NCBI GenBank assembly: GCA_016788785.1
Contig: JAEUSM010000017.1
Coordinates: 62,001-126,000, forward strand
DNA length: 64,000 nt
Origin: Candidatus Kapaibacterium sp.
GTDB lineage: Bacteria > Bacteroidota > Ignavibacteria > Kapaibacteriales > JAEUSM01
Reading direction: 5' to 3'
Shown here: positions 41,901 through 51,253 of the stretch, piece after piece
Numbering within the stretch: the stretch's first letter is position 1
How the letters are laid out: each line of letters begins with the position of its first letter
Position numbers and translations under genes: made by a program
Notes under the pieces: model-generated
Database searches by the model: none
Told to the model about the DNA's origin: nothing
Seen by the model: only the letters and a program-made list of their open reading frames with translations

Positions 41901-42581
41901 CTAAACTATCAATCCATCTTTTAATGTTATAGTTCTTTGTGTTCGTTTTGCTACTGCCTCACTATGGGTTGCAACAATGATGGTTAACGAGTGTTTCGAA
42001 CGAATTTCGTCAAATAGGTGTAATATATTTTCGGTATTTGCACTATCCAAATTTCCAGTTGGTTCATCTGCTAATAATATCGATGGTTCCGAAAACAAAG
42101 CTCGAGCGATAGCCACTCGCTGTTGTTCACCACCCGAAAGTTCATGCGGTTTATTCCCTTTTCGGTGAAGTATTCCCAAACTTTCCATCAATTGTTCTGC
42201 TTTTTTTTGTTGTTGTTTGGAATAATCTCCCGCTATAATCGATGGAAGAAATATATTCTCCAATGCAGTAAACTCTGGCAAAAGATGATGAAATTGGAAA
42301 ACAAATCCTATCTCTTTGTTTCGTATTCGAGCGATTGCATCTTGCGATTGTTTGGTCAAATTTATCATATCGTTGTTGTATCGAAAGAAAATAGAACCAG
42401 AATCAACCGAATCCAGAGTACCTATTAAATGTAACAACGTACTTTTTCCAGCTCCAGAAGGACCAATCAACGAAACATATTCTCCTTCCGATACAGAAAA
42501 TGACACGCCCTTGAGTATTGGGGTGTCATCTTTCGATTGGAGTGAGTACGATTTGTAAACGTTTTCTACAGATAATATCAA
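41901..42581 (-). CDS. lolD: ABC transporter ATPase, LolD-type
   Basis: 226 residues. Walker A G-P-S-G-A-G-K-S-T, Q loop F-V-F-Q-F-H-H-L-L-P-E-F-T-A-L-E-N (LolD-type), signature L-S-G-G-E-Q-Q-R, Walker B I-L-L-A-D-E-P-T-G-N-L-D. It probably powers release of lipoproteins from the inner membrane with LolC/E, which are not in the window; a MacB-like role cannot be excluded. Confidence 0.85.
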   Translation of the reverse strand: MILSVENVYKSYSLQSKDDTPILKGVSFSVSEGEYVSLIGPSGAGKSTLLHLIGTLDSVDSGSIFFRYNNDMINLTKQSQDAIARIRNKEIGFVFQFHHLLPEFTALENIFLPSIIAGDYSKQQQKKAEQLMESLGILHRKGNKPHELSGGEQQRVAIARALFSEPSILLADEPTGNLDSANTENILHLFDEIRSKHSLTIIVATHSEAVAKRTQRTITLKDGLIV

Positions 42582-42591
42582 AGTAATTTCG

Positions 42592-43590
42592 TTAAAATTG
42601 TTCTAAAACTCGTACATCATTTTCGTACAGGGCACGAATATCTGGTAATTCAGAGGTAAGCATCGTAATACGTTCCACTCCAAAACCAAACGCAAAACCA
42701 GAGTACACTTCTGGGTCTAACCCGCAATTACGCAATACATTCGGATGAACCATTCCACATCCACAAATTTCCATCCACGAAACTTCACCATTTTTTTTGA
42801 TACGTTTCATATCAATTTCAGCACTCGGTTCTGTAAACGGAAAAAACGATGTACGAAAACGAACTTCTGTCGCTCCAAACATTCGTTGAGCAAAGGCGAA
42901 CATCGTACCTTTCAAATCCGCAAATGTAACCCCTTTATCTATATAGATACCGTCAATCTGATGAAATTCCGCCAAATGGGTTGCGTCCAAGGCTTCATTT
43001 CGGTATACTCTTCCAGGCATTATCGAACGAATTGGTGGTTTTTGTTCTTGCATTATGCGAATTTGTACAGGCGTAGTATGAGTACGTAATAATGTTCCCA
43101 TTTTGTCCTTGATGAAGAACGTATCTTGCATATCCCGTGCTGGATGATCAGCAGGAAAATTCAATGCTTCAAAATTGAAATAATCACTTTCTACTTCCGG
43201 ACCTTGCGCAACGGTAAACCCCATCTCCTTGAAGATTTCGATACAATGATCCATTGTTTTCATCACAGGATGCAAACTACCTTTCGACGGTTTTTTACCT
43301 GGCAAGGTAATATCAATAGTAGTAGTAGTAGTACCACTCGAAGATGAAAACTGTTCTTTTTTCTCTGCAAATGCTGACTCGGCAAAGGATTTCAATACAT
43401 TCAGTTCTTTACCTACAAGCGGTTTTTGTTCTTTGGGAACTTCACGCATTTTGTCCACTAATTCTTGTACAGTTCCTTTTTTCACCAAATGCACAAGACG
43501 GAATTGTTCTAAAGCATCTGCTGATTGCACAACTTCGATTTCGCTTTTAATTCTTTGTAGTAACTGTTGTATTTCTTCGAGAAGATTCAT
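42592..43590 (-). CDS. pheS: Phenylalanyl-tRNA synthetase alpha subunit
   Basis: 332 residues from the ATG at 43590 (M-N-L-L-E-E-I-Q); an upstream start at 43725 would overlap the M50 gene. N-terminal coiled coil, then class II motifs: F-N-F-E-A-L-N-F-P-A-D-H-P-A-R-D-M-Q-D-T-F and motif 3 F-G-F-G-V-E-R. A poly-Thr/Ser linker at about 80-95 is a small local feature. Charges tRNA-Phe together with PheT (elsewhere). Confidence 0.95.
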   Translation of the reverse strand: MNLLEEIQQLLQRIKSEIEVVQSADALEQFRLVHLVKKGTVQELVDKMREVPKEQKPLVGKELNVLKSFAESAFAEKKEQFSSSSGTTTTTIDITLPGKKPSKGSLHPVMKTMDHCIEIFKEMGFTVAQGPEVESDYFNFEALNFPADHPARDMQDTFFIKDKMGTLLRTHTTPVQIRIMQEQKPPIRSIMPGRVYRNEALDATHLAEFHQIDGIYIDKGVTFADLKGTMFAFAQRMFGATEVRFRTSFFPFTEPSAEIDMKRIKKNGEVSWMEICGCGMVHPNVLRNCGLDPEVYSGFAFGFGVERITMLTSELPDIRALYENDVRVLEQF

Positions 43591-43610
43591 ATTTACTATG
43601 TATATTTTTA

Positions 43611-44732
43611 TTAATTGTAGTTTTGTATAATCATCGTTTTTTTGGATGATTGATTGGATGGAGCGTCTTTGAAATAAATACCATTGTAGGTAAATGTTAA
43701 CAAGAAAATCACGATTGCTATCCACCCAAGTATTGTTCGTTTTGAACCAATTGGTTCGTCATCTTCAACTATTGGATGTGGCAATTTAATAAAAAATCTG
43801 GAAAGAAATGCCCAAAAGAGCCATCCGCTCCACCCCATAAAGTACCATGTGGCATTTTTATTCACCCATTCCAGCACTGGAAGAAAGTAATCTTGTAACG
43901 TTATGAAGAAAAATCCCGGTATGTCAATTTGCAAAAGAGAATACAGATACCCAAATCCACTCCCCAAACTAAGAATCAGCAATATCCACCACGATATTTT
44001 GGCTATGAGATGTTGTTTTCTCCCAAACATTGCATACAGAATATGCCCACCATCTAATTGACCAAAGGGAAGTAAATTCATCGCAGTTACAAACATTCCA
44101 AACCAACCAACACACAAAAATGGATAATGATAGATTTCATTCATCGGTGGCAGATACGATGGTGCTGAAACAATATGTTTCAATATTTCAAAGAGTACTG
44201 TATCGCCAAAATATAACCCTGAACTATCCCATTGCGAATATTGATAACTCGGATGAATTGCATATAAATAGTCAATCGGAGGACAAGTAAGTAATCCAAT
44301 AATCAAAAACAAAAAGCAAAAGATAAACCCAACTAATGGACCTGATGCACCAATATCAAAAAGCACTTTTCGAGATACAATTGGCGTTTTAGTCTTAATA
44401 AATGCACCCATCGTTCCAAAAGGTGAGAAAAATGGGAATGGTATAAAATACGGTAAGGTTACGTCAACTTTGTGATATCGAGCAGCAAAATAATGTCCTA
44501 ACTCATGTGCAAGTAAAAACACCATTATTAAAATTGCATAGGTAAATCCAATTTGCAGTGAGAATGCGTTGATTTCTTCAATTCCTGCCCAACTTAGTCC
44601 TGCGAATATACACGAAACAAAGGTGAGAAAAAAGAGAACACTTGCTAAAATGAATTTTGGCTTTTTCTTCTTTTGAAAAATTTGAGCTACTTCTTCTTCC
44701 GTGAGATAGGTTTGCGACGATTGATTATCCAT
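43611..44732 (-). CDS. Site-2 protease family (M50) membrane peptidase
   Basis: 373 residues. Zinc motif His76-Glu77-Leu-Gly-His80 in a membrane helix and the second site N-L-L-P-F-G-Q-L-D-G-G-H near 227. About seven to eight helices; no PDZ domain, so it is of the smaller EGY1/SREBP-like group rather than RseP. It cuts membrane-bound substrates, often regulators. Its ATG shares a base with the pyrF stop (TAATG). Confidence 0.88.
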   Translation of the reverse strand: MDNQSSQTYLTEEEVAQIFQKKKKPKFILASVLFFLTFVSCIFAGLSWAGIEEINAFSLQIGFTYAILIMVFLLAHELGHYFAARYHKVDVTLPYFIPFPFFSPFGTMGAFIKTKTPIVSRKVLFDIGASGPLVGFIFCFLFLIIGLLTCPPIDYLYAIHPSYQYSQWDSSGLYFGDTVLFEILKHIVSAPSYLPPMNEIYHYPFLCVGWFGMFVTAMNLLPFGQLDGGHILYAMFGRKQHLIAKISWWILLILSLGSGFGYLYSLLQIDIPGFFFITLQDYFLPVLEWVNKNATWYFMGWSGWLFWAFLSRFFIKLPHPIVEDDEPIGSKRTILGWIAIVIFLLTFTYNGIYFKDAPSNQSSKKTMIIQNYN

Positions 44733-45529
44733 TATATAGTTGGTAGTAGTGAAGCATATTCTTCCGCTTTCATTCGTACGGCATCTTTATACGATGGATA
44801 TGCCATTGTTGGATATAATATAGCTCTTGATACATTAAAGAAAGCAGGACCACCATTGTTTGCATCCATCGTTTCTTTGGCATCTCCACCTTGAGCACCA
44901 ATTCCCGGTATAAGAAACGGAACCGTTGGAACTGAAGCACGAATAAACGCCAGTTCTGCTGGATGGGTTGCACCAACGACAAAGCCAAGCGTACCCTTTT
45001 GATTATATTCCATGCAACGTTCTATGACCGTTTCGTAGAGTTTTTTCCCATCAACGATTTTTCTTTGAAAATCAAATGACCCTGCATTCGAGGTCAAAGC
45101 GAGTACAAAAACTCCCTTTGATTCGTAGGCTAAAAACGGCTCTAACGAATCTTGACCCATATAGGGGCTGACAGTAATCGCATCAAAATTCAGCTGAGTA
45201 AAAACAGCTTCAGCGTATGCTTTCGATGTATTACCAATATCACCACGTTTAGCATCTGCAATCGTAATAATATCCTTAGGAATTGACGCAATAGTTTTTT
45301 CCAAGGCTTCATATCCTAATTTCCCATATTGCTCATAAAACGCAAAATTCAATTTATACGAAGTTGCTATATGAGACGTTGCCTCAACGACATCTTTTCC
45401 AAATGATGCAATGGGATTCGACAAGCTATGATAATATTCTGGTATTTTCGTTATATCTGGGTCAATTCCAACACACAATTGAGTTTTCGTTTGTTGTTGT
45501 CGGAGTATATGTTTTTCTAAAAATGTCAT
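44732..45529 (-). CDS. pyrF: Orotidine 5'-phosphate decarboxylase (class 2)
   Basis: 265 residues. N-terminal L-C-V-G-I-D-P-D and the catalytic I-A-D-A-K-R-G-D-I-G-N-T-S; the length and this motif are of the class 2 (Mycobacterium/Myxococcus-like) type. It makes UMP, the last step of de novo pyrimidine synthesis. First gene of the pyrF-M50-pheS-lolD-DUF3127-pepF run. Confidence 0.95.
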   Translation of the reverse strand: MTFLEKHILRQQQTKTQLCVGIDPDITKIPEYYHSLSNPIASFGKDVVEATSHIATSYKLNFAFYEQYGKLGYEALEKTIASIPKDIITIADAKRGDIGNTSKAYAEAVFTQLNFDAITVSPYMGQDSLEPFLAYESKGVFVLALTSNAGSFDFQRKIVDGKKLYETVIERCMEYNQKGTLGFVVGATHPAELAFIRASVPTVPFLIPGIGAQGGDAKETMDANNGGPAFFNVSRAILYPTMAYPSYKDAVRMKAEEYASLLPTI

Positions 45530-45589
45530 AATTTTGAAGAGTTCTCAATTTTTTAGCAATTTGTAGACGAATTACTTTTTCATTAGGTA

Positions 45590-45617
45590 TAAAAAAAGCC
45601 TTTGAATCAAAGGCTTT
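45590..45617 (-). terminator. Terminator after the M48 peptidase gene
   Basis: On the minus strand, AAAGCCTTTG-A/T-loop-CAAAGGCTTT followed by a T tract, 20 bases after the M48 stop. Confidence 0.9.
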
Positions 45618-45637
45618 GTATCGTAGTAAGCGATGAT

Positions 45638-46432
45638 TTATAGTTTACGTTTAAACTCTTGATAGTTTTTAGCAAAAAGATTTTGTTCTGTCGGCGGTTT
45701 CAATCCAGAATTTTGAATCATTCTATCAAAATTTGTCACTCGGTCTGCAGGGAGTGGGTGTGTCGATAGCATTCTATCTACAACAGAGGTTCCACGACCA
45801 TCTTGTAATTTTTTGAAGAAGAATTTTGCTCCACCAGGAAACCATTTTGTTGTTTTCAAATATGCAAATGAAAGCGAGTCAGATTCGGTTTCGTTATCAC
45901 GACTATATGCCAACAGTGCTTGTCCACTAAATAAATTTGCTGCCATTTGGGTGGTTCTACCAGGATTATTTCCCAAAACAATTTCCAACATCGTTTGCAA
46001 ACCATACGCTTTTGTCATTTTCTGTGTTCCGTGACGCATTTCTGCGTGAGCTATCTCATGCCCCATTACTCCAGCAAGTGATGCTTCATTGTCCAACATT
46101 TTCATAAGCCCTGTGTATACATAGATATATCCACCTGGTGTACAAAAGGCATTCGCAGTTTTATCATCATTGATAACCGCAACCTTATACGCAAAACGTC
46201 CACGGTATTTCACTTGAGGAGATTGCAAAATATCATTTGCCATATTCTGCACATAATTCGTCACCTCTGCATTATTCAAAATGGGATATTCTCTCGGATT
46301 GGAGCGAATTTCAGCGTCTAATTGACTCCCCAATTTCACATCGTCAGAAAGTGGGAACATATTAAAACCACAGGAAGAAAGCACACTTGTTACAAGCACA
46401 AGCAATAGCGGAAGAAGTACATGTTTTTTCAT
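45638..46432 (-). CDS. M48 family metalloprotease lipoprotein (BepA/LoiP-like)
   Basis: 264 residues. Lipoprotein signal with L-S-S-C (Cys21), zinc site His125-Glu126-Ile-Ala-His129 and a downstream E-x-E-S-D-S helix supplying the third ligand. Before the site, N-A-F-C-T-P-G-G-Y-I-Y-V-Y-T-G is the typical family block. No TPR domain, so closer to LoiP/YggG than to BepA. Probably a periplasmic envelope quality-control peptidase. Confidence 0.9.
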   Translation of the reverse strand: MKKHVLLPLLLVLVTSVLSSCGFNMFPLSDDVKLGSQLDAEIRSNPREYPILNNAEVTNYVQNMANDILQSPQVKYRGRFAYKVAVINDDKTANAFCTPGGYIYVYTGLMKMLDNEASLAGVMGHEIAHAEMRHGTQKMTKAYGLQTMLEIVLGNNPGRTTQMAANLFSGQALLAYSRDNETESDSLSFAYLKTTKWFPGGAKFFFKKLQDGRGTSVVDRMLSTHPLPADRVTNFDRMIQNSGLKPPTEQNLFAKNYQEFKRKL

Positions 46433-46535
46433 TGGATTTTTTGATGTTTAAAGACAAAAATTCTTTATACTCTTGCAATATACCGATTTTTTAGAAATCT
46501 ACAGTATTATGAAATGGTTAGTAAACGAGTATTTG

Positions 46536-46556
46536 GGTAAAAAACAGTTTTTTACC
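46536..46556 (-). repeat. Inverted repeat at the end of truA
   Basis: GGTAAAAAA-CAG-TTTTTTACC, a perfect 9-3-9 repeat that overlaps the truA stop codon. It could be a weak terminator; it has few G-C pairs. Confidence 0.4.
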
Positions 46557-47313
46557 ACATTTGATAACTTGCTGGGTAGGAGACTTTTGCGAGGTGAAGA
46601 CCGTTAGGAGGAGCTAATTTTTGGATGAAGGAGCGGTTTTGTTGGTGGAAACGGTCGAGAAGTTCTTGGATGGTGTCTTTTCCTTGACCACATCGTACCA
46701 TCGCACCGACTAAGGCACGAACCATCGAATACAAAAATCTATTTGCTTTGATAGTGAATATGAATTGTTGATTTTGCAAATCAAATTTCCATTCGCATTC
46801 ATTGACGATACACCGATGGTCAGTTACGTCTTTATTACGTTTGGTAAAGGTAGAAAAGTCATGAATGCCTACAAACATTTCTGCACCTTGTTGCAAAATA
46901 TCGAACGATAGTTCTTGCGTTTGTAACCAAGAATAGCGTCTGCTGAAAACAGAATCCTTGAGGGAAACAACGTAATGATAGGTTCGTTCTGTGGCAGTAA
47001 AACGGGAATGGAAGTCATCACCCTTGGGATGACGAGCGTCTATGATGCGAATATCCGATGGCAACCGTTTTGCGAAAATAGATGGAATTTCTTGAACATC
47101 AATTGGCAACGTTTCAGTAGAAAAATGAGCGACTTGTCCTCGTGCATGAACGCCGACGTCTGTTCTTCCAGCTCCAACGACATACCCCTCGAAAGGAATA
47201 AATCGCTGTAATGCTTTGGTGAGTTCGGATTGTACTGTTCGTTGATTAGGTTGATGTTGCCACCCAGCGAAGTCAGTGCCATCATATTCCAGAAGCAATG
47301 CTATCGTTTTCAT
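46552..47313 (-). CDS. truA: tRNA pseudouridine(38-40) synthase
   Basis: 253 residues. The catalytic Asp lies in G-R-T-D-V-G-V-H-A-R-G-Q-V-A-H-F, the TruA signature; the N-terminal Y-D-G-T-D-F-A-G-W-Q and the R-F-L-Y-S-M-V-R block also match. It modifies the anticodon arm of tRNAs. Nine bases after the next gene upstream. Confidence 0.96.
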   Translation of the reverse strand: MKTIALLLEYDGTDFAGWQHQPNQRTVQSELTKALQRFIPFEGYVVGAGRTDVGVHARGQVAHFSTETLPIDVQEIPSIFAKRLPSDIRIIDARHPKGDDFHSRFTATERTYHYVVSLKDSVFSRRYSWLQTQELSFDILQQGAEMFVGIHDFSTFTKRNKDVTDHRCIVNECEWKFDLQNQQFIFTIKANRFLYSMVRALVGAMVRCGQGKDTIQELLDRFHQQNRSFIQKLAPPNGLHLAKVSYPASYQMW

Positions 47314-47322
47314 TGCGAAATG

Positions 47323-47988
47323 CTATTGCTCAACAACAGGGAGATTCTGCTGTTTAAAAAGATTCATCACAAATTGTGTAGATGGAGCAGTTCGTGGAAT
47401 CAATTCGTTCACAATGGTGGTTTTTCCGAATACTTCATTGCGAGTGTACAAAACCTTTGAAATTCCCAGAAAGCGTTTTTCCAATTCGGTAACTGTCGAA
47501 TCAGCAAACGATCCAACGAGTACAAATCGTGAGGGTGCCAAATCATTTGTCAAAATACCTACCATTTGCGAAATAAGTAGACCTTGATTTTTGAGAGAAG
47601 TAGGAGTTGCCTCTGTCATCGCTTGTTTCAAAAGTCGCTTATATTCGGCAAGAGAGGTACATTGTTTATACATAAAGGTCGAACCGAGCACCATTTTTGT
47701 CATAGCTGAATCTTTGCCAATGTGTGCTTGGATATTTTCGGTGATACGTACTATATTTGCAGAATCTACTTTTGACAATACTACCACATACACTCCAGCA
47801 GTAGCAGGAATTTTTCGTTTTGCTATTGGTTCGGTTTTTTTCGGAGTTACTCTATAAAAGTATGCCAACATCATTGCCGTTATAAACAACAAACCCAACA
47901 AGGAATAATATAGCTTCCAAGAGGATTTTTTCGCTTTTGGAACGCCTAATTGTTCTTCTAAAAAGTCTTTTTTTTCTTGAGAATTCAT
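47323..47988 (-). CDS. Single-pass membrane protein of unknown function
   Basis: 221 residues: a charged cytoplasmic N-terminus (1-25), one helix (about 26-46), then an extracytoplasmic domain of ~170 residues that opens with 'A-G-V-Y-V-V-V-L-S-K-V-D'. The layout of a membrane anchor with a small alpha/beta domain recalls SPOR-domain proteins, where such a strand begins the domain, but the match is too weak to assign. Located between purF and truA in one direction. Confidence 0.55.
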   Translation of the reverse strand: MNSQEKKDFLEEQLGVPKAKKSSWKLYYSLLGLLFITAMMLAYFYRVTPKKTEPIAKRKIPATAGVYVVVLSKVDSANIVRITENIQAHIGKDSAMTKMVLGSTFMYKQCTSLAEYKRLLKQAMTEATPTSLKNQGLLISQMVGILTNDLAPSRFVLVGSFADSTVTELEKRFLGISKVLYTRNEVFGKTTIVNELIPRTAPSTQFVMNLFKQQNLPVVEQ

Positions 47989-47994
47989 TGATTG

Positions 47995-49494
47995 TTAAAG
48001 TTCTTCAGAAAGAAGTTTACCAGAATCCACTTCGATTTCCACAGGGTATTTCCCTGTAAAACAAGCGTCACAATACCCAATGTTTTCATCTTGCGGAACT
48101 GCTTCAAAGAGTTTTTCCGTCGTCAAATATTCCAAAGAATCTGCACCGAGATATTGCCCAATTTCTTCAACAGAACCCATTTGATTGGCAATTAGTTCCT
48201 CTTTCGATGGAAAATCCATTCCATACCGACATGGGAATTTGACAGGTGGTGAAGTAATTCGCATGTGTATTTCTTTTGGAGATGCTTCGCGAATCATTTT
48301 TATCAGTGAGCGTGAGGTAGTACCACGAACAATCGAATCGTCAACAACAACAATTTTTCGTCCTTCAACCACACCTTTTACAACATTGAATTTTGTTTTA
48401 ACTTTAAATTCTCTGCTTTCTTGTCCTGGAGCAATAAATGTACGACCGACATAGTGACTACGGATAAGACCAATCTCATACCGGGTTGGAATACCTTGTT
48501 TTTGGTTGACACGAGCATATCCTAAAGTAGAGGTATTTCCACTATCGGGAACGGGTATAACAACTACTTTTTCCTCTTGATCAGCACCAACAGGAGATTG
48601 TTCGGCAAGTTTTTTTCCTAATTTTCTTCTGATTTTGTCCACTGAATGACCAAACACCTTAGAATCAGGACGAGAAAAATAGATATATTCGAACACACAT
48701 TGTTTTGCTTTTGGGGTAACATCAACAATTTTATGCGAAGCAATAATGCCAGTGCTAATGGTGTTTTTGTCTATCACAATCATTTCATTGTGGCGAACAT
48801 CACGAACGTATTCTGCACTCAATATATCAAAGGCACAGGTTTCAGAAGCAACAAAATATGCATACGTATCACCAATTTTTTTTCTGCCAATACTCAACGG
48901 TCTAAAGCCATGAGGATCACGTGCAGCAATCAATTTGTTATTGGTCATGACTACGACCGAAAAAGCACCTTTGACTGTTTGGAGAGCTTCTTTTATCTGC
49001 TCAACCTTCGTTTTTTTACTACTACGAGCAATGATGTGCAAAAACAACTCACTATCGGAAGTTGATTGGAAAATTGAGCCTTTTTCACTCAATTTTTTTC
49101 GTAAAGCACGAGTATTCGTCAAATTCCCATTATGAGCCAATGCAAGATTGCCCATGTGGTAATTAATGTGGAAGGGTTGAATATTTGCAACGGAATTTCC
49201 ACCTGTGGTAGAATACCGATTATGCCCAATTGCGGCAGTTCCTTTTAACGTATCAGTAAGAATTTTTTCGTTAAAAATATCAAGAACCAATCCTTCATCT
49301 TTATGTGTATAAAAACGCGTTTTATCTTTTTCTTTATCAAAATAGGAAGAAACAATTCCAGCTGCTTCTTGACCACGATGTTGGAGAGAATGGAGAGCGT
49401 AATATGCCATTACAGAGGCTTGAGGATGATTGTACACCCCAATTACACCACAATTGGTTTGCGGTTTGTCAATATGTTCTAAATAGGGACTCAA
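47995..49494 (-). CDS. purF: Amidophosphoribosyltransferase
   Basis: 499 residues. The start is a TTG at 49494 preceded by GAAGGA at a good distance, with a stop just upstream in frame; no ATG can include the needed N-terminus. Nucleophile Cys15 (N-C-G-V-I-G) becomes the N-terminus after cleavage of the propeptide. The glutaminase domain is followed by the PRPP motif V-V-V-D-D-S-I-V-R-G-T-T. Four cysteines (Q-C-V-F-E-Y, F-P-C-R-Y-G and C-D-A-C) match the 4Fe-4S ligands of the Bacillus-type enzyme. First committed step of purine synthesis. Confidence 0.95.
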   Translation of the reverse strand: MSPYLEHIDKPQTNCGVIGVYNHPQASVMAYYALHSLQHRGQEAAGIVSSYFDKEKDKTRFYTHKDEGLVLDIFNEKILTDTLKGTAAIGHNRYSTTGGNSVANIQPFHINYHMGNLALAHNGNLTNTRALRKKLSEKGSIFQSTSDSELFLHIIARSSKKTKVEQIKEALQTVKGAFSVVVMTNNKLIAARDPHGFRPLSIGRKKIGDTYAYFVASETCAFDILSAEYVRDVRHNEMIVIDKNTISTGIIASHKIVDVTPKAKQCVFEYIYFSRPDSKVFGHSVDKIRRKLGKKLAEQSPVGADQEEKVVVIPVPDSGNTSTLGYARVNQKQGIPTRYEIGLIRSHYVGRTFIAPGQESREFKVKTKFNVVKGVVEGRKIVVVDDSIVRGTTSRSLIKMIREASPKEIHMRITSPPVKFPCRYGMDFPSKEELIANQMGSVEEIGQYLGADSLEYLTTEKLFEAVPQDENIGYCDACFTGKYPVEIEVDSGKLLSEEL

Positions 49495-50171
49495 AGTAAT
49501 CCTTCATTTGCAAAAGATGTAAACTGTTCACCAGCAATAATCAAATGATCCAACAATTTCATACCTAAAATTGACGCTCCTTGAGCTATTTGTTTGGTGA
49601 TTTCTTTATCGGCTTTCGATGCTTCTGGATTTCCAGAAGGATGATTGTGCAACAAAATAATGGAAGTTGCACTTTCCAAAATTGCAATACGGAACACTTC
49701 AGGGATATCAACATCACAACTATTTCGTGTTCCAATCCCAACTAAATGATCGCGAATAACTTGATTGGCTGTATTGAGCAAAAGCACTCTAAATGATTCT
49801 TTCCGTTCATCACGTAAGCGATGAATGTAGTAAATAGCAACATCAGATGGAGAACGAAAGACTTGTTTATTGCGAAATGGGGGAGTTTTGACGCGTCGAG
49901 TAAGTTCGCACGCTGCAACAATGACAGTTGCACGAGCGGTTCCAAGACCGGAAATTTTTTTGAGAGCGGAAATGTCTTGTCGGCAAAGTTCTGTAAATGA
50001 TCCAAATTCAATAAGAATTTCTTTTGCCAAATCAACAACATTTTTGCCCTTAATTCCAGAACCAACCAATAACGCCAACAACTCAGAATCACTCAAGGCT
50101 TCAGGACCGACTTCGAGTAGCCTTTCCCTTGGTTTATCTTCGTCTCGCCAATTGCTAAGAGCAAGAGCCAT
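49491..50171 (-). CDS. radC: RadC/JAB-domain DNA repair-related protein
   Basis: 226 residues. N-terminal helix-hairpin-helix (S-G-L-G-T-A-R-A) and C-terminal JAB/MPN domain with His175-x-His177-P-S-G-N and Asp188, a complete zinc site. Long called RadC; the true function in E. coli is doubtful. Its stop overlaps the purF start. Confidence 0.93.
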   Translation of the reverse strand: MALALSNWRDEDKPRERLLEVGPEALSDSELLALLVGSGIKGKNVVDLAKEILIEFGSFTELCRQDISALKKISGLGTARATVIVAACELTRRVKTPPFRNKQVFRSPSDVAIYYIHRLRDERKESFRVLLLNTANQVIRDHLVGIGTRNSCDVDIPEVFRIAILESATSIILLHNHPSGNPEASKADKEITKQIAQGASILGMKLLDHLIIAGEQFTSFANEGLL

Positions 50172-50256
50172 TCTCTTTAGTTACTATATCGTTGGTAATA
50201 AGGTTTTGACGGAAAATCATCAAAATTCGTGTTAATCAACATGACAAGATGAGAAG

Positions 50257-51156
50257 TTAATACGTCTCATCGGTGTCATCTTTGTTTGATTTTTTCATTC
50301 CAATTTGCTCAATTTTCTTCATTAATGACGAAGGATCTTTTTTCTCTAACAAGGAAAAATACTGGAATCCCATTGAAATATAAGTAATTGTCGACAATAA
50401 TAATGTTCCAACAGTATAAACTATACCAAAAAGCACATTCAAAATAGTCATAAATATACTATAAGAGTTTGAAGGTTCGCTGTACATCGTAAGTCCAGTA
50501 ATCATTGTCATAATCAATGTAGGAACAGAAAATATTTGTGATAACACCCCAACTATCATTGCCATTACGATATACACTCCAAACGTCATCCACCAATTAT
50601 CTTTTACTAAGGTGAATGAACGTTTAATAGCATCAACTAAGCCCAAATGTGGTTCTTGAAAACGGAGAATAAAAATCATCGAAAGGGGTACAAAAAACCA
50701 AATTCCTGGGATGATACAAAACAATGTACCAACACCAATCATAAAGAATGTAACAATAGCCGTAACAATGGTTATTCCAATTCGTTCTTTAGCAACAGCC
50801 CATACTTGAGCATGAGGGATAGGGGCATGATTTTCAGACTTTTCTACAAGATCAATGTAGGTATTGACCATGAGAATGGACATCATTGTTGCAAGCAGGA
50901 GAAACACATAAAAAATGGAACCAAATATCGCCAAATTTATGATAGATGCTACGCTTCCTTGCGTCAAAGCAGTAAAATCAAACATTTGCCCATTCATCAT
51001 TCCATACCCAACACCTCCTACAAATGAGAATGGTCCAGCATAAAAAAGTAATGTCAAAGAAATACTTTTGAAATGAATTCGTAAAAAATCAAACGTGGCT
51101 GAAATTATCTCACCAAAATCACGAGATTTGCGAATCTCAACATACTGTGTGCTCAT
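50257..51156 (-). CDS. Polytopic membrane protein, unknown function
   Basis: 299 residues. A charged start (R-K-S-R-D-F-G-E-I-I-S-A-T-F-D-F-L), then six hydrophobic segments (about 35-55, 70-95, 130-158, 185-215, 225-240, 255-275), and a charged C-terminus. The N-terminal pattern 'F-G-E-I-I-x-x-T-F' and the central 'P-G-I-W-F-F-V-P' followed by 'A-I-K-R-S-F-x-L-V-K-D-N-W' resemble the membrane domain found in glycerophosphodiesterases and DUF975-type proteins. No activity can be assigned. Confidence 0.6.
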   Translation of the reverse strand: MSTQYVEIRKSRDFGEIISATFDFLRIHFKSISLTLLFYAGPFSFVGGVGYGMMNGQMFDFTALTQGSVASIINLAIFGSIFYVFLLLATMMSILMVNTYIDLVEKSENHAPIPHAQVWAVAKERIGITIVTAIVTFFMIGVGTLFCIIPGIWFFVPLSMIFILRFQEPHLGLVDAIKRSFTLVKDNWWMTFGVYIVMAMIVGVLSQIFSVPTLIMTMITGLTMYSEPSNSYSIFMTILNVLFGIVYTVGTLLLSTITYISMGFQYFSLLEKKDPSSLMKKIEQIGMKKSNKDDTDETY

Positions 51157-51253
51157 AATTTTTTCTCAAATTTGTTTGTTCTGTACATTCTATATTGTGC
51201 AATACTATAACAAATGTACTATTTTTTTTGGAATCTGACTTCAATTGTTTTAA

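Noticed and set aside
43591-43725. Long N-terminal extension of pheS
   Set aside because: It would overlap the M50 peptidase gene; the ATG at 43590 gives the standard PheS start.
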